Positions 1-4,327 of a stretch of DNA of 5,801 nucleotides are shown one piece after another (the first letter of the stretch is position 1; each line of letters starts with the position of its first letter). Position numbers and translations under genes: made by a program. The notes below the pieces were generated by a model, which was given only the letters and a program-made list of their open reading frames with translations, had not been told where the DNA came from and made no database searches. This DNA is from an uncultured Kouleothrix sp. (GTDB taxonomy: Bacteria; Chloroflexota; Chloroflexia; Chloroflexales; Roseiflexaceae), in NCBI GenBank assembly GCA_937858455.1, contig CALLYN010000100.1, forward strand, positions 1 to 5,801, given 5' to 3'.

Positions 1-22
1 CGTGGCCACGAATGTGGCCACG
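1..22. repeat. Perfect 9-bp inverted repeat (stem-loop) at the window edge
   Basis: The arms cgtggccac (1-9) and gtggccacg (14-22) are perfectly complementary around a 4-base loop, gaat. On the minus strand it is the second stem-loop after the end of hppA, following the larger one at 31-71. No T-run is visible after it because the window ends at base 1. It may be part of a transcript-end structure or of a REP-like palindrome cluster, and the sequence does not decide which. Confidence 0.6.
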
Positions 23-30
23 ACCCGCCA

Positions 31-71
31 GAACAAGAGTGCGAGGGGCATTGCCCCTCGCACTCTTGTTC
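31..71 (-). terminator. Long perfect stem-loop downstream of hppA (possible transcript end)
   Basis: The arms at 31-49 (gaacaagagtgcgaggggc) and 53-71 are perfectly complementary over 19 bp, with a 3-base loop at 50-52. The structure starts 19 bases beyond the hppA stop codon on the minus strand, the right place for a terminator or an RNA-stabilising 3' hairpin. No T-run follows on the minus strand (the next bases are tggcgggtcg), so it is not a textbook Rho-independent terminator. The perfect arms and GGC-NNN-GCC tip resemble the palindrome at 4204-4244, so a REP-like interspersed element is the main alternative. The inverted repeat is certain; its role is inferred. Confidence 0.5.
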
Positions 72-90
72 CTACGCAGGCTTTCAGCAG

Positions 91-2418
91 CTAGGCTTTC
101 TTGGCGCTCGTCACCGGCGAGCTTGGCTCAACAGCCACAGACTCGCCTTCGCGCTTGCTCTGCCAGATCGCCCAGACTAGCGCCGCGAGGCACAGCAGCA
201 TCGCCACAATCACGCCGATGCCGATCGACTGGCCTGGCACGCGCACGGTGACCACGATCGGCGCGATGATCACCGCCACGAGGTTGATCACCTTGATCAT
301 CGGGTTAAGCGCCGGGCCAGCGGTGTCCTTCAGCGGGTCGCCGACGGTGTCGCCGACGACGGCGGCCTTATGCGGCTCGGAGTGCTTGCCGCCGTAGTTG
401 CCTTCCTCGATGTACTTCTTGGCGTTATCCCAGGCACCGCCAGCGTTCGACTGGAACACGGCCATCAGCTGGCCCGAGAGGATGATGCCGGCCAGGAAGC
501 CGCCGAGCGCCTCGACGCCCAGCAGGAAGCCGACAAGCACCGGCACCATCACCGCGATCACGCCGAGGCTGACCAGCTCCTTCTGGGCCGCCGAGGTCGA
601 GATGCTGACGGCGCGGGCGTAGTCGGGCAGCACCTTCCCCTCCATCAAGCCGGGGATCTTGAACTGGCGCCGCACCTCGTTCACAATCTGCGAAGCCGCG
701 CGCGACACCGCGCGGATCGTCAGCGACGAGAACAGGAACGGCACCGCGCCGCCGACCAGCAGGCCAATGAACACCAGCGGCGAGGCCACATCGATACCCG
801 AGAGCGGCGTCTGGCCAAGCTGCTGCTGCACCTTACCGGTATCGGTGAGGAACGAGCCAAACAGTGCCACGGCGGCGATCACCGCCGAGCCAATCGCGAT
901 GCCCTTGGTGACGGCCTTGGTGGTGTTGCCGACCGCGTCGAGGTCGTCCATCACGTTGCGGGCGTTCTTATCGAGCCCGGCCATCTCGCCGATGCCATTG
1001 GCGTTATCGGAGATCGGGCCGAACGAGTCCATCGAGATCGTATTGCCGGTGAGCGAGAGCATGCCGATGCCGGTAAGCGACACGCCGTACAGCACCGAGG
1101 CGAACTGGATCGTCGCGTTGCTGGAGTAGCCGCTGAAGATCAGCACCGAGGCCAGGATCGACAGGCCGATCACAATGATCGCCCACACGCTCGACTCCAT
1201 GCCCAGCGACAGGCCCGAGAGGATGTTGGTGGCCGCGCCAGTCTGCGAGGCGCTGCTGGTTTCCTTCACCGGCGAGTAGTGCGTCGAGGTGAAGTACTCG
1301 GTGAGCTTGTCGAGCACGATGGCCAGGATGATACCCGAGAGCGTGGCCAGGAACGGCCGCCAATCGACCTGCCCGGTGGTCGGGTCGGTCATGAAGAAGG
1401 GTGTGATCGCTATAAAGCCGAGCACCGCAATGGCGGCGGCGATATAGTAGCCCTTGTTCATAGCAGCCATCGCGTTGCGGCGGCGCTCGTCGGTGCGCAC
1501 GAACTGGTTACCGATGATCGACGCGATCACGCCGATGCCGCGGAGCAGCAGTGCGAAGACCACAAAGCGCAGCGCCGAGCCGGGCACGTTGGGCGATGCC
1601 GAGGCGGCCCCGAGCACGATGCCCAGGATCATCGCCGACACCAGCGTAACCTCAAAGCTCTCGAACACGTCGGCGGCCATGCCGGCGCAGTCGCCGACGT
1701 TATCGCCGACAAGGTCGGCGATAACTGCCGCGTTGCGCGGGTCGTCCTCGGGGATGCCGGCCTCGACCTTGCCGACCAAGTCGGCACCGACATCGGCGGC
1801 CTTGGTGTAAATACCGCCGCCCACGCGCATAAACAGCGCGATCAGCGAGCCGCCAAAGCCGAAGCCCAGCAGCGCGTCGGGGGCGGCCATGCCGAACACC
1901 AAGAAGATCAGCGTACCGCCAAGCAGGCCCAGGCCGACGCACAGCATACCAGTGACCGAGCCCGACTTATACGCGATCTGCATGGCCGGGTTGTAGCCCT
2001 TGCGCGAGGCCGCGGCCACGCGCACGTTGCCCTCGACGGCCACGTTCATGCCGATGAAGCCCACCGAGTACGAGAACAGCGAGCCCATCAGGAAGGCAAT
2101 CGCGCGGCCGATCGCCACGTAGGTGGTGGCATTGGCGCCAAACATCTCGTTAGCCTCGGCCGTGGGAGGCACCACAAACACGCTGGCGGCCATCACCAGC
2201 GTCAGCACGCCGATCAGAATGACGATCGTGCGGAACTGCCGGCCCAGGTAGGCATTTGCCCCGGCCTTGATAAAGCCCCACACCTCTTGCATGCGCGCCG
2301 TGCCCTTATCCTGCGAGAGGATCTGCGAGCGCAGAAAAAAGGTATACACCAGGCTGAGGATGGCGATCCCAAGCACCACCAGCACAGCGTAAAGCTGCGA
2401 TTGGTTTAGCTGACCCAT
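91..2418 (-). CDS. hppA: Membrane-bound K+-independent proton-translocating pyrophosphatase
   Basis: This integral membrane pump hydrolyses cytoplasmic pyrophosphate to two phosphates and moves H+ across the membrane, recovering energy from PPi made in biosynthesis. The 775-residue length and about 16 hydrophobic segments fit the family. Visible family motifs are DVGADLVGKVE (residues 209-219) and the acidic stretch DNVGDCAGMAADVFES (239-254), both for Mg-PPi binding, then GNTTKAVTKG (497-506), DNAKKYIEEG (664-673) and VGDTVGDPLKDTAGPALN (688-705). Lys501 and Thr504 occupy the two positions that distinguish K+-independent H+-pumps from K+-dependent enzymes, which carry Ala there. Na+-pumping members are K+-dependent, so H+ is the likely ion. 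The ATG start is set by a strong Shine-Dalgarno, GAAGGAG (2432-2426), 7 bases upstream. Translation ends in TAG after a short polar Lys-rich tail. No neighbour shares an operon with it. A candidate promoter lies far upstream, near 2725-2697. The family call is very secure; ion choice is inferred from the motif. Confidence 0.97.
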   Translation of the reverse strand: MGQLNQSQLYAVLVVLGIAILSLVYTFFLRSQILSQDKGTARMQEVWGFIKAGANAYLGRQFRTIVILIGVLTLVMAASVFVVPPTAEANEMFGANATTYVAIGRAIAFLMGSLFSYSVGFIGMNVAVEGNVRVAAASRKGYNPAMQIAYKSGSVTGMLCVGLGLLGGTLIFLVFGMAAPDALLGFGFGGSLIALFMRVGGGIYTKAADVGADLVGKVEAGIPEDDPRNAAVIADLVGDNVGDCAGMAADVFESFEVTLVSAMILGIVLGAASASPNVPGSALRFVVFALLLRGIGVIASIIGNQFVRTDERRRNAMAAMNKGYYIAAAIAVLGFIAITPFFMTDPTTGQVDWRPFLATLSGIILAIVLDKLTEYFTSTHYSPVKETSSASQTGAATNILSGLSLGMESSVWAIIVIGLSILASVLIFSGYSSNATIQFASVLYGVSLTGIGMLSLTGNTISMDSFGPISDNANGIGEMAGLDKNARNVMDDLDAVGNTTKAVTKGIAIGSAVIAAVALFGSFLTDTGKVQQQLGQTPLSGIDVASPLVFIGLLVGGAVPFLFSSLTIRAVSRAASQIVNEVRRQFKIPGLMEGKVLPDYARAVSISTSAAQKELVSLGVIAVMVPVLVGFLLGVEALGGFLAGIILSGQLMAVFQSNAGGAWDNAKKYIEEGNYGGKHSEPHKAAVVGDTVGDPLKDTAGPALNPMIKVINLVAVIIAPIVVTVRVPGQSIGIGVIVAMLLCLAALVWAIWQSKREGESVAVEPSSPVTSAKKA

Positions 2419-2498
2419 ACAAGCACTCCTTCAACATCGAAACGACCAGCACGATCGTACAACATAGCATCATTGGGCGGCAGCGCCCGGCCGAGCAT
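2406..2498 (-). CDS. Possible 30-codon leader ORF overlapping the hppA start (hypothetical)
   Basis: An ATG at 2498-2496 opens a 30-codon frame ending in TAA at 2408-2406, so its last 13 bases overlap the first bases of hppA in a different frame. It has a purine-rich Shine-Dalgarno, GAAAGGAG (2518-2511), 12 bases before the ATG and 9 bases before an alternative in-frame TTG (2501-2499). The peptide begins MLGRALPPND and ends in VEGVLVWVS; it has no recognisable domain and no signal peptide. If translated, ribosomes finishing it would stop 10 bases past the hppA initiation codon, allowing translational coupling or leader-peptide control. It is very short and could be chance, and hppA has its own good ribosome site. 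I do not recognise the peptide. Confidence 0.22.
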   Translation of the reverse strand: MLGRALPPNDAMLYDRAGRFDVEGVLVWVS

Positions 2499-2543
2499 CA
2501 ATGCGTCGTTCTCCTTTCATTCGACTGACCAATCGCCGCCCGC

Positions 2544-2561
2544 GGGCCGCATACCCGGCCC
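2544..2561 (-). other. Small GC-rich hairpin in the hppA leader
   Basis: The arms gggccg (2544-2549) and cggccc (2556-2561) pair perfectly over 6 bp around a 6-base loop. It lies between the larger leader hairpin (2573-2601) and the hppA ribosome site. It matters only if transcription starts upstream, as the candidate promoter at 2697-2725 implies. No T-run follows, so it is not an obvious attenuator. Confidence 0.4.
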
Positions 2562-2572
2562 AACGCATAATA

Positions 2573-2601
2573 CTGCCCACGCCAGCATGCCGGCGTGGCA
2601 G
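2573..2601 (-). other. Strong stem-loop in the hppA leader
   Basis: On the minus strand the arms CTGCCACGCC and GGCGTGGGCAG form a 10-bp GC-rich stem with one bulged G. The inner bases GGCATGCT can extend it through a G-U pair. It lies about 155-180 bases upstream of the hppA start codon. No U-run follows, so it looks like a leader structure rather than a terminator. It does not match any riboswitch class I can recognise from the sequence. Confidence 0.45.
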
Positions 2602-2696
2602 CGGCGGCGTAGTTTCGGTATAACCACATGCGTTCCCAACGGCAAAGCATCGCTTTCACCTGTATGGGGCGCCTATATGTCATCGGGAGGCGCTGT

Positions 2697-2725
2697 ATTG
2701 TAGCATAGGCCGTGATCGCGTGCAA
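2697..2725 (-). promoter_or_regulatory. Candidate sigma70-type promoter for hppA
   Basis: On the minus strand TTGCAC (2725-2720) and TACAAT (2702-2697) are separated by exactly 17 bases. The -10 differs from TATAAT at one position, and the -35 keeps the TTG core. Transcription would start near 2690, giving a leader of about 270 bases before the hppA ATG. A short inverted repeat, gcctat/ataggc (2671-2676 and 2705-2710), brackets the -10 and the start point and could be an operator, though 6-bp arms are weak evidence. No better-spaced promoter was found closer to the gene. Confidence 0.35.
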
Positions 2726-2876
2726 AGATTCTCGCGGGTTGAGCGGCGGTGCGCGATCAAGCCGTGGCACGCTTCTTGCTAATTTAGATCCTAAAAACGT
2801 ACTGGTGTTGCGATGGGCACCAGCAGCGCTACTGGGCACGATTGCGCTGGTTTGACCTCACCATCGCCCCTCTGCG

Positions 2877-2899
2877 ACGGCTGCCGTGATGGCAGCCGT
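2877..2899 (-). terminator. Stem-loop downstream of the LLM oxidoreductase gene
   Basis: The arms acggctgcc (2877-2885) and ggcagccgt (2891-2899) form a perfect 9-bp GC-rich stem with a 5-base loop. On the minus strand it begins 55 bases after the TAA of the oxidoreductase gene. No T-run follows in that direction (next bases cgcagagg), so termination would be weak or need a factor. On the plus strand a T/C-rich tail follows, but no plus-strand gene is present to use it. Confidence 0.4.
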
Positions 2900-2954
2900 T
2901 TCCGCTTTCCTGGAACTTACTCGTCGCCGATATGCGCGTGCGGCTGGGCCAGGC

Positions 2955-3977
2955 TTATGCGTGCACCGCGGCGATCATGGCGCGCCACAGCTCGTCGAGC
3001 GGGCCAGGCGTGTAGGGCATATAGCAAAACACCCGGTCGAGCACGCCGGTGTAGCGCGCGCGCAGCGCAGCGCCGATGCGATCGGGCGGAGCCTGCACGG
3101 TAAACACCTCGAGCATTTCGTCGCCCACAAGCGCGCTCATCTGGCTCCAGCGCTTCATGGCGGCGAGGCGCGAGAGCTGCTCGCCGATATCTTCCCAGCC
3201 GTGGCATGCCAGCACCACGCGGTAGGTTGGCGTCGAGGCATAGAACGCGATCTGCTCGCGGGCGGCGTCGCGCGCAGCCTCGATCTCGGCTGCGTTGCGA
3301 CCAGTGATCGCGAACACGCTGCTGACCAGCGCTACATCGCCGGGGGCGCGGCCGGCACGCGACGCGCCGGCGACCACCTGCGGGCGCACCACCTGGTTGA
3401 TATAGGCGACGCTATGGAACGGGTGAACATGAAAGCCCTCGCACGTCTCGCCTGCCAGGCGGGCCAGGCCTTCGTTCACGCCAGCGATATAGATTGGAAT
3501 ATGCGGGTTGGCGATCGGCCCAGGGTTGAAAAACGGCGTCATGAGCGTGTGCTGGTAGAACTGGCCGTGATAATCGAGCTTTTCGCCAGTCTGCCAGCTG
3601 TGCCAGATTGCGCGCAGCGCGCCGATATAATCGCGCAGCCGCGCCACCGGCGCGTCCCAGGCCATGCCGTAGCGGCGCTCGATATGCGCCTTCACCTGGG
3701 TGCCAAGGCCAAGCAGGAAGCGCCCGCCCGAGAGCGCCTGCAGATCCCAGGCGTTTTGAGCCATCACCATGGGGCTGCGCGGGAAGGCGATCGCCACGGC
3801 GGTGCCAAGCTCGACACGGCTGGTGTGCTCGGCGGCCAGCACCAGCGGAAAGAAGCCATTGTGCTGCGTCTCAGCTGCCCACAGGCCGGCGAAGCCGAGC
3901 TCTTCGGCGGCGCGCGCCGTGGCAGCCACATCGCGTAGATGAGCTGCATCGACGGCGACGGCGGCGTCTAGCTTCAT
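2955..3977 (-). CDS. LLM-class oxidoreductase, TIGR03617 (MSMEG_2256-like), probably F420-dependent
   Basis: This is a bacterial-luciferase-like TIM-barrel oxidoreductase, predicted cytoplasmic. Such proteins transfer hydride between reduced F420 (or FMN) and an organic substrate; the substrate here is unknown. The 340-residue length is normal for the group. The N-terminal barrel start (residues 1-60) carries AARAAEELGF-type helix and GLWAAETQHNGFFPLVLAAEHT-like text, followed by VELGTAVAIAFPRSPMVMAQ (55-74), LQALSGGRFLLGLGTQVKAH (79-98) with the cofactor-phosphate-binding-type glycine loop, HTLMTPFFNPGP (143-154) and IYIAGVNEG (162-170). The run GLGTQVKAHIERR is typical of TIGR03617. The ATG is supported by AAGGGAGA (3989-3982) just upstream and by a consensus-like promoter. 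It is not close to either neighbour and probably forms its own transcript. F420 use is inferred from family; FMN cannot be excluded. Confidence 0.92.
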   Translation of the reverse strand: MKLDAAVAVDAAHLRDVAATARAAEELGFAGLWAAETQHNGFFPLVLAAEHTSRVELGTAVAIAFPRSPMVMAQNAWDLQALSGGRFLLGLGTQVKAHIERRYGMAWDAPVARLRDYIGALRAIWHSWQTGEKLDYHGQFYQHTLMTPFFNPGPIANPHIPIYIAGVNEGLARLAGETCEGFHVHPFHSVAYINQVVRPQVVAGASRAGRAPGDVALVSSVFAITGRNAAEIEAARDAAREQIAFYASTPTYRVVLACHGWEDIGEQLSRLAAMKRWSQMSALVGDEMLEVFTVQAPPDRIGAALRARYTGVLDRVFCYMPYTPGPLDELWRAMIAAVHA

Positions 3978-4014
3978 GGGGTCTCCCTTTCACAGTTCAG
4001 GCGGTCAGCGTGCG

Positions 4015-4043
4015 ATTATAGACCACTTCACCGCTCTACGCAA
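4015..4043 (-). promoter_or_regulatory. Sigma70-type promoter for the LLM oxidoreductase gene
   Basis: On the minus strand a perfect TATAAT (4020-4015) lies 17 bases downstream of TTGCGT (4043-4038), which keeps the TTG of the -35 consensus. The predicted start near 4008 leaves a leader of about 30 bases, which includes the Shine-Dalgarno AAGGGAGA before the ATG at 3977. Perfect -10, ideal spacing and position make this the best promoter in the window. Confidence 0.6.
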
Positions 4044-4164
4044 CGCGTCATGGCGTCGGGCCGCCCCCGGGCGCGGGTCGATTTGCAGGCGCTTGGTTGT
4101 CTATACTGTACATGGGCAAGTTACAATTATGTAGGGCTTCTACGCTCTTCGCTTGATCACGTAT

Positions 4165-4196
4165 AGCAATCCTATCGGTCTCATAATAGGATTGCT
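4165..4196. repeat. AT-rich inverted repeat (11-bp arms)
   Basis: The arms agcaatcctat (4165-4175) and ataggattgct (4186-4196) are perfectly complementary around a 10-base loop, and the pairing resumes outside one mismatch. Unlike the GC-rich palindromes next to it, this one is AT-rich, and no T-run follows on the minus strand. It could be an operator for a dimeric regulator, a small-RNA stem, or a remnant of a palindromic insertion. The sequence alone does not decide. Confidence 0.5.
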
Positions 4197-4203
4197 CTAT
4201 AGA

Positions 4204-4244
4204 TTGTGTTGCACTGCGTGGCTTCGCCACGCAGTGCAACACAA
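4204..4244. repeat. Long perfect palindrome (19-bp arms, 3-base loop)
   Basis: The arms ttgtgttgcactgcgtggc (4204-4222) and 4226-4244 are perfectly complementary, with loop ttc (4223-4225). It lies immediately beyond the GH65 terminator on the minus strand, and its outer T/A bases overlap the terminator's T-run. The tip, GGC-TTC-GCC, is built like that of the stem-loop at 31-71 (GGC-ATT-GCC) and of the terminator at 4255-4275. A perfect 19-bp hairpin is longer than termination needs, so a REP-like element or an RNA-protecting structure is plausible. Confidence 0.6.
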
Positions 4245-4275
4245 AAAGAAATTCGGGGGCGGCGAAGCCGCCCCC
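4243..4275 (-). terminator. Intrinsic terminator of the GH65 gene
   Basis: On the minus strand GGGGGCGGC (4275-4267) and GCCGCCCCC (4263-4255) form a perfect 9-bp all-GC stem with a TTC loop, followed by GAATTTCTTTTT (4254-4243). GC stem plus U-rich tail is the Rho-independent pattern. It starts 52 bases after the GH65 stop codon and separates that gene from the oxidoreductase gene. The T-run begins about 3 bases after the stem and is interrupted by one C, so efficiency may be moderate. Confidence 0.65.
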
Positions 4276-4327
4276 AAACCCCCACCATACAGCACGTATT
4301 CAGCCGAATAAGGTACGCCGCCCGTTG

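Larger units (their letters stand above)
2419..2954. other. 536-base gap between the oxidoreductase gene and hppA
   Basis: No convincing full-length gene lies here. Reading along the minus strand, the gap holds a stem-loop behind the oxidoreductase gene (2877-2899), a stretch with no recognised signal (about 2726-2876), a candidate promoter (2725-2697), two leader hairpins (2573-2601 and 2544-2561), a smaller one (gggcg/cgccc, 2475-2488), and the ribosome site of hppA. A 113-codon minus-strand frame with a GTG start runs through 2839-2498, but its product is an unusual Arg/Trp/Cys/Tyr-rich string with no family resemblance, so I do not call it. The length is generous for a bacterial gap and suggests a long structured 5' leader on hppA mRNA. 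Confidence 0.6.
3978..4327. other. 350-base gap between the GH65 and oxidoreductase genes
   Basis: Reading along the minus strand from the GH65 stop codon, the gap holds an intrinsic terminator (4243-4275), a long perfect palindrome (4204-4244), an AT-rich stem-loop (4165-4196), a stretch with no recognised signal (about 4044-4160) and the oxidoreductase promoter (4043-4015). The part from about 4095 to 4215 is visibly AT-richer than its surroundings. A 64-codon minus-strand frame across 4242-4048 runs through the palindromes and resembles no family, so it is not called. I see no tRNA or riboswitch here. Confidence 0.6.

Noticed and set aside
370..2409. A 679-codon open frame on the plus strand, entirely opposite hppA
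   Set aside because: The translation is a low-complexity His/Arg/Ala/Asp/Gln-rich string with no family resemblance. It is the expected antisense shadow of a GC-rich gene with strong third-position bias. hppA itself is unmistakable.
2473..2703. A 76-codon plus-strand frame in the gap upstream of hppA
   Set aside because: No convincing ribosome site or promoter, no recognisable product, and it crosses the hppA leader hairpins.
2498..2839. A 113-codon minus-strand frame upstream of hppA ending in a TGATG overlap
   Set aside because: It needs a GTG start upstream of the candidate promoter, has an odd Arg/Trp/Cys/Tyr-rich product and shows no family resemblance. The overlap with the 30-codon frame is noted as a finding, but the evidence is too thin to call a gene.
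2886..3938. A 350-codon plus-strand frame opposite the oxidoreductase gene
   Set aside because: Same antisense-shadow pattern, His/Arg/Ala-rich, no domain. The minus-strand frame matches the LLM family along its whole length.
4048..4242. A 64-codon minus-strand frame in the gap after the GH65 gene
   Set aside because: It begins inside the 19-bp palindrome, runs through the inverted repeats, lacks a ribosome site and resembles no protein family.
4162..4275. Possible small insertion sequence or MITE made of the stem-loop cluster
   Set aside because: The stem-loops have unrelated arm sequences, there are no shared terminal inverted repeats enclosing the block, and no target-site duplication is evident.
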